From Pseudomonas orientalis (GTDB taxonomy: Bacteria > Pseudomonadota > Gammaproteobacteria > Pseudomonadales > Pseudomonadaceae), in the NCBI RefSeq assembly GCF_001439815.1, contig NZ_JYLM01000007.1, positions 310,001 to 374,000 of the forward strand: a stretch of DNA of 64,000 nucleotides. The letters run 5' to 3'. Under the pieces are notes generated by a model. The model searched no databases, was not told the origin of the DNA, and saw only the letters and a list, made by a program, of their open reading frames with translations. This document shows positions 25,894-34,962 of this stretch, in pieces. The number at the start of each line of letters is the position of its first letter. The stretch's first letter is position 1. The translations under genes were made by a program, and so were the position numbers.

Positions 25894-26628
25894 TTAGTGC
25901 TGCAGGATTTTCTCGAGGAAGTGCTGCGCGCGTTCGGAGCGGGCGCTGATGTCGCCGAAGAACTCTTCTTTCGGGCAGTCTTCGATGATCTTGCCGGCGT
26001 CCATGAAGATCACACGGTCGGCCACCTTGCGCGCAAAGCCCATTTCGTGGGTCACGCACATCATGGTCATGCCTTCCTGGGCCAGTTGCACCATCACGTC
26101 GAGCACTTCGTTGACCATTTCCGGGTCCAGCGCCGAGGTCGGTTCGTCGAACAGCATGACGATCGGGTCCATGGCCAGGGCGCGGGCAATCGCCACACGT
26201 TGCTGCTGGCCACCGGAGAGTTGGCCCGGGTGCTTATGGGCGTGCGCCGACAGGCCCACGCGCTCAAGCAGTTGCAGGCCTTTCTGGGTGGCTTCTTCCT
26301 TGCTGCGGCCGAGTACCTTGATCTGCGCGATGGTCAGGTTTTCGGTGATGGTCAGGTGCGGGAACAACTCGAAGTGCTGGAACACCATGCCCACGCGCGA
26401 GCGCAGTTTCGGCAGGTTGGTCTTCGGGTCGGCAATCGAGGTGCCGTCCACGACTACGTCGCCCTTCTGGAAGGGTTCCAGTGCGTTGACGCACTTGATC
26501 AGGGTCGATTTGCCCGAGCCCGACGGCCCGCACACCACGATCACTTCGCCTTTTTTAACCTCGGTGCTGCAGTCGGTCAGCACCTGGAAGTCGCCATACC
26601 ACTTGTTGATGTTCTTGATAGAGATCAT
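25894..26628 (-). CDS. aatP: Acidic amino-acid ABC transporter ATPase AatP
   Basis: 244 residues. Walker A is GPSGSGKST near 36, the signature LSGGQQQRVAIARAL near 136, Walker B MLFDEPTSALDPE and the H-loop CVTHEMGFARK. This is the polar amino-acid (GltL/GlnQ) subfamily. It powers import through AatQ and AatM. Its start overlaps the aatM stop (ATGA). As the last gene of aatJQMP it should be expressed with the binding protein. Confidence 0.93.
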   Translation of the reverse strand: MISIKNINKWYGDFQVLTDCSTEVKKGEVIVVCGPSGSGKSTLIKCVNALEPFQKGDVVVDGTSIADPKTNLPKLRSRVGMVFQHFELFPHLTITENLTIAQIKVLGRSKEEATQKGLQLLERVGLSAHAHKHPGQLSGGQQQRVAIARALAMDPIVMLFDEPTSALDPEMVNEVLDVMVQLAQEGMTMMCVTHEMGFARKVADRVIFMDAGKIIEDCPKEEFFGDISARSERAQHFLEKILQH

Positions 26629-27296
26629 ACGGCAAACCTTTTTTGCAGACGCTTGACCAGCAGCGAGGCGGAAAAGCTGATGATGAAGTAGACCACACCG
26701 GCGAAGATCAGGAACTCATTGGAGCGGCCGATGATGTCGCCGTTGGAGCGGGCGGAGTTGAGGAAATCCACCAGGCCCACGGTGTAGACCAGCGAAGTGT
26801 CCTGGAACAGGATGATGCTCTGCTGCAGCAGCAGCGGGGTCATCTTGCGGAACGCCTGGGGCAGGATGATCAGGCGCATGGTCTGACCGTAGGTCATGCC
26901 CATCGCCTGAGCTGCCGCCATCTGTCCCTTGGGGATCGACTGCACGCCGGCCCGCACGATTTCGCAGAAGTACGCGGCTTCGAACATCATGAACGCCACG
27001 ACGCACGAGGTGAACGCGCCGATCGGCGTGTCTTCGCCGGTGATCCAGCGCAGCACGAAGGGTACCGCCAGGTAGAACCAGGTGATGACCAGCAGCAGCG
27101 GGATCGAACGGAAGTAGTTCACATAGGCGCCGGCCACGCGCGACAGCAGCTTGCTGGACGACAGGCGCATCAGCGCGAGGATCGTGCCCAGGATGATGCC
27201 GCCTACCACGCCCATGACCATCAGTTGCAGGGTCATGACCATGCCGTTCCACAGGCCCGGGATCGCGGGGATGATACCGCTGAAATCGAAGTCCAT
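26625..27296 (-). CDS. aatM: Acidic amino-acid ABC transporter permease AatM
   Basis: 223 residues with about five helices. The first is at 18-42 (MTLQLMVMGVVGGIILGTILAL). The permease EAA-type loop is EIVRAGVQSIPKGQMAAAQAMG near 113-134. It belongs to the HisM/GltK family and pairs with AatQ in the membrane. Its start overlaps the end of aatQ (TAATG) and its end overlaps aatP. Confidence 0.92.
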   Translation of the reverse strand: MDFDFSGIIPAIPGLWNGMVMTLQLMVMGVVGGIILGTILALMRLSSSKLLSRVAGAYVNYFRSIPLLLVITWFYLAVPFVLRWITGEDTPIGAFTSCVVAFMMFEAAYFCEIVRAGVQSIPKGQMAAAQAMGMTYGQTMRLIILPQAFRKMTPLLLQQSIILFQDTSLVYTVGLVDFLNSARSNGDIIGRSNEFLIFAGVVYFIISFSASLLVKRLQKRFAV

Positions 27297-28042
27297 TATT
27301 TGCCCCCCACGGAGATCAGGCCGGGCACCGCGACTTTTTTCTCGACCACGCGCATCAGCAGCATCAGGCTCATGTTCAGGGTGAAGTAGATCAGCGTGGC
27401 CAGGGTGAAGGCTTCAAACAGGTTGGCCGAAAATTCGGCGGTCTGCTTGGTTTGCGCCAGCAGTTCCATCAAGCCGATCAGGGACGCCACGGAGGAGTTC
27501 TTGAACACGTTGAGGAATTCGGAGGTAAGTGGCGGAATGATGATGCGGTAGGCCTGGGGCAGCAGCACGTTCCAGTAGATCTGCGGCAGCTTGAAGCCCA
27601 TGGCGCGGGCTGCGGATTCCTGGCCGCGTGGCAGCGCCTGGATACCGGTGCGCACTTGTTCGCACACACGGGCTGCGGTGAACAGGCCCAGGCAGACGAC
27701 GACGCTCAGGTAGGCGGAGGTGGTCGGGTTCAGGTCTTGCTTGTACCAGTCCTGCAGGTTCTGTGGCAGCAGATCGGGTACCAGGAAGTACCAGATAAAC
27801 AGCTGAACCAGCAGCGGCACGTTACGAAACAGTTCCACGTAGCAGGTCGCAATGCCCGATACGAGGCGGTTTGGCACGGTGCGCATGACCCCAAGAATGG
27901 AGCCCAGCAGCAAGGCGACAATCCATGCCACGACAGCGATGGCAATGGTCCAGCCCAGGCCGGCGATGTACCAGTCGAGATACGTCTCGCTGCCAACGCC
28001 GGTGGACTTGAAGAACACGCCCCAGTCCCAGTTGTAATTCAT
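27296..28042 (-). CDS. aatQ: Acidic amino-acid ABC transporter permease AatQ
   Basis: 248 residues from the ATG at 28042; the frame upstream to 28126 lacks a plausible start and is left out. It begins MNYNWDWGVFFKSTGVGSETYLDW, as GltJ/AatQ proteins do. It has helices near 27-50, 64-88 and later, and the loop EQVRTGIQALPRGQESAARAMG. It forms the heteromeric channel with AatM. The binding-protein gene lies 193 bp upstream. Confidence 0.92.
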   Translation of the reverse strand: MNYNWDWGVFFKSTGVGSETYLDWYIAGLGWTIAIAVVAWIVALLLGSILGVMRTVPNRLVSGIATCYVELFRNVPLLVQLFIWYFLVPDLLPQNLQDWYKQDLNPTTSAYLSVVVCLGLFTAARVCEQVRTGIQALPRGQESAARAMGFKLPQIYWNVLLPQAYRIIIPPLTSEFLNVFKNSSVASLIGLMELLAQTKQTAEFSANLFEAFTLATLIYFTLNMSLMLLMRVVEKKVAVPGLISVGGK

Positions 28043-28235
28043 TAGGGTCTCCCCCGAAATCGATCGATGTACAAGCACCCGCTTGGGGAATGCCATTTCC
28101 CACCTGACGTTGAACGCCAGGCACACACGATCGGCTCGAAAACCGCCAGGTCGAGTGTTCCAAGTTAAAGCCAGCAGGTAGTAACAGACGCCCGAGGGAA
28201 GGTTGGCTCCCTCAGGCGATAAGCTTAGTCAGGTA

Positions 28236-29162
28236 TCAGATTTTTACTTCTGGCGCTGGTTTGTCGCTTGGGTTGGCGATCAGCTCCTTGACCTTGTCGC
28301 TCATCGGGAAGTTCAGGTTCAGGCCTTTCGGTGGGATCGGGCTTTCGAACCACTTGGCGTAGATCTTGTTGATCTCGCCGGACTTGTACAGGCCGACAAT
28401 GGCGTCATCCACGGCTTTCTTGAAGTCCGGGTCGCCCTTGCGGACCATGCACGCATAGGCTTCAAAGGACTGCGGAGTACCGGTGATGACCCAGTCGTCC
28501 GGCTTCTTGGCCTTGGCTTCTTCACCGGCCAGCAGGGCGTCGTCCATCATGAACGCGACGGCGCGGCCGCTTTCGAGCATCTGGAAGGATTCGCCGTGGT
28601 CTTTGGCGGAGATGACGTTCATGCCCATCTGCTTGTCGGCGTTCATCGCCTTGATGATGCGCTCGGACGTGGTGCCGGCGGTGGTCACGACGTTCTTGCC
28701 TTTCAGATCGGCAAAGTCGGCGTAGGACGGCTTGCCTTCCTTGTCTTTCTTGACCAGCAGGCGAGTGCCGATTTCGAAGATGTTGGTGGTGAAATCAACT
28801 TGCTGGGCGCGTTCGGCGTTGTTGGTGGTGGAACCACACTCAAGGTCCGCAGTGCCGTTCTGGATCAGCGGAATGCGCGTTTGCGAGGTCACCAGGTTGT
28901 ACTTGACCTTCAGGTCGGGCTTGTTCAGGTCTTTTTTCAGGGCTTCGACGACGGCCAGCTGAATGTCATGGGAGTAGCCGACAGGCTTGCCCGAACCATC
29001 CGCAATATAGGAAAACGGGATGGAGCTGTCGCGGTGAGCGAGCGTGATAGTGCCGGAGTCGTTGATTTTCTTCAGCGTGCCGGTGAGTTCGGCGGCGAAA
29101 ACTGGAGTGCTGATCAGAGCAGCAGCGATAGCTGCGCCCAGGATATGGGGAACGATGCGCAT
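28236..29162 (-). CDS. aatJ: Acidic amino-acid periplasmic binding protein AatJ
   Basis: 308 residues from the ATG at 29162, which gives a clean signal peptide (MRIVPHILGAAIAAALISTPVFAA) cut near 24. The mature part is a type-II solute-binding fold with LTGTLKKINDSGTITLAHRDSSIPFSY at its start, like GltI/DEBP proteins that bind glutamate and aspartate. First gene of aatJQMP. Its promoter region carries a -24/-12 element at 29275-29290 and AauR-type dyads further upstream. Confidence 0.93.
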   Translation of the reverse strand: MRIVPHILGAAIAAALISTPVFAAELTGTLKKINDSGTITLAHRDSSIPFSYIADGSGKPVGYSHDIQLAVVEALKKDLNKPDLKVKYNLVTSQTRIPLIQNGTADLECGSTTNNAERAQQVDFTTNIFEIGTRLLVKKDKEGKPSYADFADLKGKNVVTTAGTTSERIIKAMNADKQMGMNVISAKDHGESFQMLESGRAVAFMMDDALLAGEEAKAKKPDDWVITGTPQSFEAYACMVRKGDPDFKKAVDDAIVGLYKSGEINKIYAKWFESPIPPKGLNLNFPMSDKVKELIANPSDKPAPEVKI

Positions 29163-29274
29163 CAATACTTCCTCGACATTTGTTTTTTTTATGAAGCCAG
29201 CTGAAACGGCTCTCTTGTACAGCGAATGCCTTGACGGCTCCTGAGGCGTCCCAGGCAATCGTCTTGAAGTGTAG

Positions 29275-29290
29275 AGCATGAGTCGTGCCA
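29275..29290 (-). promoter_or_regulatory. Sigma-54 promoter of aatJ
   Basis: Read on the minus strand the site is TGGCACGACTCATGCT, with GG (29288-29289) and GC (29276-29277) ten bases apart. The start site would be near 29265, giving a leader of about 100 nt before the aatJ ATG. Confidence 0.8.
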
Positions 29291-29366
29291 TACCGCGAAT
29301 AAAAGCTTAATGTCTTGAATTATATAGAAATTAATTTTATGTGACGGTCACGGTTTGCCGCCAGGG

Positions 29367-29380
29367 TACGGCAAACCGAA
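29367..29380. promoter_or_regulatory. Second AauR-type site, one mismatch
   Basis: TACGGCAAACCGAA differs at one base from TTCGG-N4-CCGAA. It lies 18 bp from the perfect site, and a weaker related sequence (CACGGTTTGCCGCC) begins at 29349. Confidence 0.6.
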
Positions 29381-29397
29381 TAGCGTCATGTGTTGCG

Positions 29398-29411
29398 TTC
29401 GGAAAACCGAA
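29398..29411. promoter_or_regulatory. AauR enhancer site, perfect dyad
   Basis: TTCGGAAAACCGAA fits TTCGG-N4-CCGAA, the motif I recall for AauR in P. putida. It lies about 135-145 bp upstream of the predicted sigma-54 start, a normal enhancer distance. Confidence 0.8.
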
Positions 29412-29427
29412 TGTCACGCCCGCTGAC

Positions 29428-29525
29428 TGTAGGAGCGAGCTTGCTCGCGAAAAACGCAAAGCGCCGCGGTTATTCTGGATAAACGCAGCGCTCTCGGGTT
29501 TTTCGCGAGCAAGCTCGCTCCTACA
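29428..29525. repeat. REPIN, GAGCAAGCTCGC type
   Basis: Facing arms TGTAGGAGCGAGCTTGCTCG and complement, located between the aat control region and the 3' end of glpD. Confidence 0.93.
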
Positions 29526-29539
29526 GTGTCGGGAGGGTG

Positions 29540-31078
29540 TCAGGCCGCTTCGGTTTTGCTGCGGTTCTGTTCAACCTTGGACAAGTAGCGTTGCAGGTTT
29601 TGCTGCTCCGCAGGCGTGGTGAACAGGCCCAGCTTGGTGCGGCGCCACAGCACGTCCTGAGGCTGCGTCACCCACTCTTCGGCGCACAGGTAATCGACTT
29701 CGCGGCTGTAAAGCCCGCCTCCCAGGTGCTCACCCAGGTCAGCCAGGGTATGCACACCTTCCAGCAAGCGCCAGGTGCGGCTGCCGTAGGTGGTCGACCA
29801 GCGACGGGCGATCTCGCTCGGCAGCCAGTCGAACTTGCTGCGAATGGCCTCGGCCAGGGCTTCTGGGGTGGTCATGTCTTCGCCGCCCGGCAGGCTGGCC
29901 TTGGCGGTCCAGCTTGGGCGCATTTGCGTGAAGTACGGCGCCAGTTGCGCCATGGCCGATTCAGCCAGCTTGCGATACGTGGTCAGCTTGCCGCCGAACA
30001 CCGACAGGATCGGTGCCTCGCCGGTGCCGCCGGACAGCGACAGGGTGTAGTCGCGGGTAATGGCCGACGGGTTATCCGATTCGTCGTTGCACAACGGCCG
30101 CACGCCCGAATAGGTGTGGACGATGTCGTCGCGGCTCACTTGTTTCTTGAAGTGCGCGTTGACCACCTTGAGCATGTAGTCGGTTTCACCTTCGGTGATT
30201 GCAACTGCAGCCGGATCGCCGGTGTATTCACGGTCGGTGGTGCCGATGATGGTCAGGTGATTCAGGTACGGAATAGTGAAGACGATGCGTTGGTCTTCGT
30301 TCTGCAGGATGTGCGCATGCGCACCTTCATACAGTTTCGGCACGATCAGGTGGCTGCCCTGAATCAGGCGGATGCCGTAAGGCGAATCCAGCTTCAGATC
30401 CTCCTTGATGAACTTGGCGACCCACGGGCCTGCGGCGTTTACCAGCGCCCGGGCGCGGATCGAGAACAGGCTGCCATCGGCGCGCTCCATGTTCATTTCC
30501 CACAGGCCGTTGCTGCGGTGTGCGCTGATGCAACGGGTCTGGGTGTGGATATGCGCGCCTTTCTCGCGTGCGGCCATGGCGTTGAGCACCACCAGGCGTG
30601 CGTCGTCCACCCAGCAGTCGGAGTATTCGAAGCCTTTGGTGATTTCGCTTTTCAGCGGGCTGTCGGCACCGAACTTGAGGCTTTTGGAACCGGCCAGTTT
30701 CTCGCGCTTGCCCAAGTGGTCATACAGGAACAGGCCGGCACGAATCATCCAGGCCGGGCGCAGGTGCGGACGGTGCGGCAGCACGAAGCGCATCTGCTTG
30801 ACGATGTGCGGAGCCTTCTCCAGCAACACTTCCCGCTCGGCCAGGGCCTCGCGGACCAGACGGAACTCGTAATGCTCCAGATAGCGCAAGCCACCGTGGA
30901 TCAGCTTGCTGCTGGCGGAGGAGGTGTGGCTGGCCAGGTCATCCTTTTCGCAAAGGAATACCGACAGACCGCGACCGGCTGCATCTGCTGCAATGCCGAC
31001 GCCATTGATCCCGCCGCCGATAACGGCCACGTCATAGACTTCGGCAAGCGGTGGGGCAGGCAAGGTAGAAGGGTTCAT
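29540..31078 (-). CDS. glpD: Aerobic glycerol-3-phosphate dehydrogenase GlpD
   Basis: 512 residues from the ATG at 31078 (five codons inside the longest frame). The FAD-binding Rossmann motif is VIGGGINGVGIAADAAGRGL at 19-38, with LIHGGLRYLE and GSHLIVPKLY typical of GlpD. It oxidises sn-glycerol 3-phosphate to dihydroxyacetone phosphate at the inner membrane and passes electrons to quinone. It is downstream of glpR but separated by a REP pair and its own palindromic operator, so it probably has its own GlpR-controlled promoter. Confidence 0.95.
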   Translation of the reverse strand: MNPSTLPAPPLAEVYDVAVIGGGINGVGIAADAAGRGLSVFLCEKDDLASHTSSASSKLIHGGLRYLEHYEFRLVREALAEREVLLEKAPHIVKQMRFVLPHRPHLRPAWMIRAGLFLYDHLGKREKLAGSKSLKFGADSPLKSEITKGFEYSDCWVDDARLVVLNAMAAREKGAHIHTQTRCISAHRSNGLWEMNMERADGSLFSIRARALVNAAGPWVAKFIKEDLKLDSPYGIRLIQGSHLIVPKLYEGAHAHILQNEDQRIVFTIPYLNHLTIIGTTDREYTGDPAAVAITEGETDYMLKVVNAHFKKQVSRDDIVHTYSGVRPLCNDESDNPSAITRDYTLSLSGGTGEAPILSVFGGKLTTYRKLAESAMAQLAPYFTQMRPSWTAKASLPGGEDMTTPEALAEAIRSKFDWLPSEIARRWSTTYGSRTWRLLEGVHTLADLGEHLGGGLYSREVDYLCAEEWVTQPQDVLWRRTKLGLFTTPAEQQNLQRYLSKVEQNRSKTEAA

Positions 31079-31112
31079 CGGCTGGCCTCGCAATCTTTTC
31101 GTATTGGAATTC

Positions 31113-31126
31113 GAACATTAATGTTC
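31113..31126. promoter_or_regulatory. Perfect palindrome upstream of glpD (candidate GlpR operator)
   Basis: GAACATTAATGTTC is a 14-bp perfect dyad 35 bp before the glpD start codon. Its TGTTC half resembles the E. coli GlpR half-site, and the glpR gene is the neighbour. Confidence 0.5.
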
Positions 31127-31261
31127 ATTTGCGAAAATGGTAGCTGATAAATGCGCGCACAGCCACCTGACATCGATTGAAAAAACTCATCGAACGGCCG
31201 GGAAAGGAAGAATTGTGAACATGAGCCTGGGGTGGCTGAAGAAAAGGGGGGGGGATAAATC

Positions 31262-31339
31262 GCCATCGGGGGCAAGCCCCCTCCCACACTCGGATGTGCG
31301 ACGCTATTGAAATGTGGGAGGGGGCTTGCCCCCGATGGG
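31262..31339. repeat. REP pair, GGGGGCAAGCCCCC type
   Basis: Two facing copies (31262-31290 and 31311-31339) of CCATCGGGGGCAAGCCCCCT, separated by about 20 bases, lie between glpR and glpD. They can form a strong hairpin at the glpR 3' end. Confidence 0.92.
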
Positions 31340-31352
31340 GACCGGCCAGGCG

Positions 31353-32108
31353 CTAGACGACTTCCAGACGAACCTTATGCTCATTCAACACCTGCACCAG
31401 CGCCGGCACCGGCTGCTGGTCCGTCACCAGGCAGTCCACCAGACTGATCGGTCCCAGGCGAATCATGGCATTGCGCCCGAATTTGCTGGAGTCCGCCGCC
31501 AGGATCACTTGCCGCGCATTGGCGATGATCGCCTGGGAGACACGCACTTCCTGATAGTCGAAGTCGAGCAGGCTGCCATCTTCATCGATGCCGCTGATGC
31601 CCACGAGTGCGAAATCGACCTTGAACTGGTTGATGAAATCCACACTGGCCTGGCCGACCACGCCGCCGTCACGCCGCACATTGCCGCCGGTCAGCAATAC
31701 GTCGAAGTCGTCCTTGGCACTGAGCATGGTGGCGACGTTGAGGTTGTTGGTGATGATTTTCAGGTGGTGGTGATTGAGCAGCGCGCGGGCAATGGATTCG
31801 GTGGTGGTACCGATATTGATGAACAACGAGGCGTGATCGGGGATCTGCGCCGCGATGGCTTCACCGATACGCTGTTTCTCATCGCGCATCTGATCGGCCC
31901 GCATGGCGTACGCGGTGTTTTCGACACTGGAGTCATAGGCCGCGCCGCCGTGGTAGCGGCGCAGCAGATTGGCGTCCGCCAACTGGTTGATATCGCGGCG
32001 GATGGTTTGCGGGGTGACAACGAACAGCTGCGCCATTTCCTCGATACTGACATAGCCGCGTTCGCGGACCAGCTCGAGGATTTGTTGTTGGCGGGGAGGC
32101 AGATTCAT
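31353..32108 (-). CDS. glpR: Glycerol regulon repressor GlpR (DeoR family)
   Basis: 251 residues. The N-terminal DeoR helix-turn-helix lies at about 1-55 (QQQILELVRERGYVSIEEMA, then TPQTIRRDINQLA). A sugar-phosphate-sensing C-terminal domain follows, with LFINIGTTTESIARALL and LTGGNVRRDGG. GlpR represses glp genes and is released by glycerol 3-phosphate. It sits between glpK and glpD, transcribed in the same direction. Confidence 0.94.
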   Translation of the reverse strand: MNLPPRQQQILELVRERGYVSIEEMAQLFVVTPQTIRRDINQLADANLLRRYHGGAAYDSSVENTAYAMRADQMRDEKQRIGEAIAAQIPDHASLFINIGTTTESIARALLNHHHLKIITNNLNVATMLSAKDDFDVLLTGGNVRRDGGVVGQASVDFINQFKVDFALVGISGIDEDGSLLDFDYQEVRVSQAIIANARQVILAADSSKFGRNAMIRLGPISLVDCLVTDQQPVPALVQVLNEHKVRLEVV

Positions 32109-32191
32109 GGGGCGTCCTTTGGGCTGCCATACAAAAGTGGCCCATGATGACGCAGGAATCCGCTCCCTGCCAGTTACAACCTGACGTCGGC

Positions 32192-33697
32192 TTATTCAGC
32201 GCCTTCGTGCGGCTCCCAGTCGCGGGTGCGGCTGACTGCTTTTTGCCAGCCTGCGTAGAGTTTCTCTTTGGAGGCCTCATCCAGCTGTGGTTCGAATTCG
32301 CGCTCGATCACCGCCTTGCCGCGCAACTCGTCCAGGCTGCCCCAGAAGCCGCATGCCAGACCGGCCAGGTAGGCCGCGCCCAATGCGGTGGTCTCGCGCA
32401 TTTGCGGGCGCTCGACCTGGGTGCCGAGGATGTCGGCCTGGAACTGCATCAGGAAATTGTTCGCGACCGCGCCGCCGTCCACGCGCAGGGCTTTGAGGCG
32501 TTCGCCCGAGTCCTGTTGCATGGCGTCGAGCACGTCACGGGTCTGGTAGGCAATCGACTCCAGGGCTGCGCGAATAATGTGGTCCACGCGTACGCCACGG
32601 GTCAGGCCGAACAGTGCGCCACGGGCATACGGGTCCCAGTACGGCGCGCCCAGGCCGGTGAAGGCGGGCACCAGGTACACGCCGTTGCTGTCCTTGACCT
32701 TGCCGGCGAAGTATTCGGTGTCGGTGGCATCGGCGATGATCTTCAGCTCGTCACGCAGCCACTGTACGGTGGAGCCGCCGTTGAATACCGCGCCTTCCAG
32801 GGCATAAGCCACTTCGCCACGTGGGCCGCAGGCGATGGTGGTGAGCATGCCGTGCTTGGATTTCACCGCTTTGTCGCCGGTGTTCATCAGCAGGAAGCAA
32901 CCGGTGCCGTAGGTGTTCTTGGCTTGACCGGCTTCGACGCACATCTGGCCGAACAGTGCAGCCTGTTGGTCACCCGCGATGCCGCCGATGGCGATGCCGC
33001 TTTTGGTACGGCCATAGATTTCCGAGGAAGACTTCACCTCCGGCAGCATTTCGCGCGGTACGCCGAGGATCTCCAGCATCTTCGCATCCCACTCCAGCGT
33101 GTGGATGTTGAAGAGCATGGTGCGCGAGGCGTTGGTGTAGTCGGTGACGTGGGTCTTGCCGCCGGTAAATTTCCAGATCAGCCAGCTGTCGATGGTGCCG
33201 AACAGCAGTTCACCGTTACGCGCACGCTCGCGGCTGCCTTCGACGTTGTCGAGGATCCACTTGAGCTTGGTGCCGGAGAAGTACGGGTCGGTGACCAGGC
33301 CGGTGGTGTCATTGATGTATTGCTCGTGGCCGTCGCGTTTGAGCTGCTGGCAGATCTCGGTGCTGCGCCGACATTGCCAGACGATCGCGTTGTAGATCGG
33401 GCGGCCGGTGACTTTGTCCCACACTACGGTGGTTTCACGCTGGTTGGTGATGCCGATGGCGGCGACCTGGTCATGGTGCAGGCCGGCCTGCGCCAGCGCT
33501 TCGACCATCACCGCGCTCTGGGTCGCGAAAATTTCCATTGGGTCATGCTCGACCCAGCCCGCTTGCGGGTAGTGCTGAGTGAATTCACGCTGGGCGGTGC
33601 AGACCACGTTGGCGTCGCGATCGAAGATGATCGCGCGGGAACTGGTGGTGCCCTGATCAAGGGCAATGATGTAGTTCTTATTCTGAAGGTCGGTCAT
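32192..33697 (-). CDS. glpK: Glycerol kinase GlpK
   Basis: 501 residues, full length. The ATPase-fold phosphate motif is ALDQGTTSSRAIIFD at 13-27, and FGGY-family signatures follow (GIAIGGIAGDQQAALFGQ; YQTRDVLDAMQQDSG). It phosphorylates glycerol to glycerol 3-phosphate. It lies 81 bp downstream of glpF, so uptake and phosphorylation are probably cotranscribed. Confidence 0.96.
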   Translation of the reverse strand: MTDLQNKNYIIALDQGTTSSRAIIFDRDANVVCTAQREFTQHYPQAGWVEHDPMEIFATQSAVMVEALAQAGLHHDQVAAIGITNQRETTVVWDKVTGRPIYNAIVWQCRRSTEICQQLKRDGHEQYINDTTGLVTDPYFSGTKLKWILDNVEGSRERARNGELLFGTIDSWLIWKFTGGKTHVTDYTNASRTMLFNIHTLEWDAKMLEILGVPREMLPEVKSSSEIYGRTKSGIAIGGIAGDQQAALFGQMCVEAGQAKNTYGTGCFLLMNTGDKAVKSKHGMLTTIACGPRGEVAYALEGAVFNGGSTVQWLRDELKIIADATDTEYFAGKVKDSNGVYLVPAFTGLGAPYWDPYARGALFGLTRGVRVDHIIRAALESIAYQTRDVLDAMQQDSGERLKALRVDGGAVANNFLMQFQADILGTQVERPQMRETTALGAAYLAGLACGFWGSLDELRGKAVIEREFEPQLDEASKEKLYAGWQKAVSRTRDWEPHEGAE

Positions 33698-33778
33698 GTC
33701 GATTGCCTTAGACGGAAAATAAGGAAGTAAGGAATCAGCCGGGTCCGCAAAGAGGCAGTGCGGGCCAGGCCGGCGGTA

Positions 33779-34636
33779 TCAGGAAATACGCGTCTTGCCG
33801 TTGACAGCCGTGTCAGTTGTTTCTTCAGCCATAGCAGGTGCGGCGCTCGGCAGATGACGGGCAATCAGCCCGCGATACGCGGCAGCGCCGAGGCATGCGC
33901 CGACAATCGGTGCGAAAATCGGTACCAGGAAGTAAGGAATATCGCGTCCGCCAGTAAAGGCCATTTCACCCCAGCCGGCGAAGAAGGTCATCAGCTTGGG
34001 CCCGAAATCCCGCGCCGGGTTCATCGCAAAGCCGGTCAGCGGGCCCATGGCGCTGCCGATCACGGCGATCAACAGGCCGATCAGCAGCGGAGCCAAGGGG
34101 CCACGTGGCAGGCCATTGTTATCGTCGGTCAGCGCCATGATCACGCCCATCAGGATCGCCGTGATGACCATTTCCACCAGGAATGCCTGGGCCGTGCTCA
34201 GCAGCGCATGGGGATAAGTGGAAAACACCGAGGCCAATTCCAGGCTGGCCTGGGAGCCACGCACCATGTGGTGGGTTTGTTCGTAATCGAAAAAAAGATT
34301 GCTGTAGAGCGTGTACACCAGCGCGGCGGAACAGAAGGCTCCGGCGATCTGGGCAAGGATATAGAAGGGCAGTTTGCGCTTTTCGAAATCGGCGAAAATG
34401 CACAGGGCGATACTCACCGCCGGATTGAGGTGAGCCCCGGAAATACCGGCACTCAGATAGATCGCCATGCTGACGCCGACGCCCCAGATAATGCTGATCT
34501 CCCACAAGCCAAAGCTCGCACCCGCGACCTTAAGTGCAGCGACGCATCCGGTACCAAAGAAGATCAGCAGCGCAGTGCCGAGGAATTCGGCCATGCATTG
34601 GCTCGAAAGTGAAGGCTGTTGAAGAGCAGTTGTCAT
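33779..34636 (-). CDS. glpF: Glycerol facilitator GlpF (aquaglyceroporin)
   Basis: 285 residues from the ATG at 34636, preceded by TGAGG. Six helices and the two pore motifs are present: NPA in GAHLNPAVSIALC and NPA followed by Arg-Asp (FAMNPARDFGPKL), the Asp typical of glycerol-conducting members. It lets glycerol diffuse through the inner membrane for trapping by GlpK. First gene of glpFK. The C-terminal tail is slightly long and polar. Confidence 0.94.
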   Translation of the reverse strand: MTTALQQPSLSSQCMAEFLGTALLIFFGTGCVAALKVAGASFGLWEISIIWGVGVSMAIYLSAGISGAHLNPAVSIALCIFADFEKRKLPFYILAQIAGAFCSAALVYTLYSNLFFDYEQTHHMVRGSQASLELASVFSTYPHALLSTAQAFLVEMVITAILMGVIMALTDDNNGLPRGPLAPLLIGLLIAVIGSAMGPLTGFAMNPARDFGPKLMTFFAGWGEMAFTGGRDIPYFLVPIFAPIVGACLGAAAYRGLIARHLPSAAPAMAEETTDTAVNGKTRIS

Positions 34637-34962
34637 GGAAAACCTCAGTTGTTGTTCTTGTCTGGCGCACTGCCTCAACGGGCGGTTGCGCGATTTTCAC
34701 CGTGACAAGGATCCCCATCCTGCGCCACGGCTTACTGCTCGAGTACTGGGGAGCTATTCCTACAGTATTCGGAAACGAAAAAATATAGACAAGAATGACC
34801 GCTGTCAAAGGTCGAAAGTGAACGATTGGTCATTTCCGAACTATTGGTGTGGTGAATGATCATGGAACGAGCCAGATATCCGTGAGCGCGGAGGACTGAA
34901 CTAGAGCGTTTTGAGCAGGCTTGGCCTAGAATTGGCCGTCAGTTCGCCCTCTCGGAGCCCAC
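34637..34962. other. Intergenic region between glpF and the YbaK-type gene
   Basis: These 326 bases hold the divergent promoters. AT-rich stretches lie around 34770-34860, including CGGAAACGAAAAAAT. I could not assign a GlpR operator here with confidence, and I see no short gene. Confidence 0.5.
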
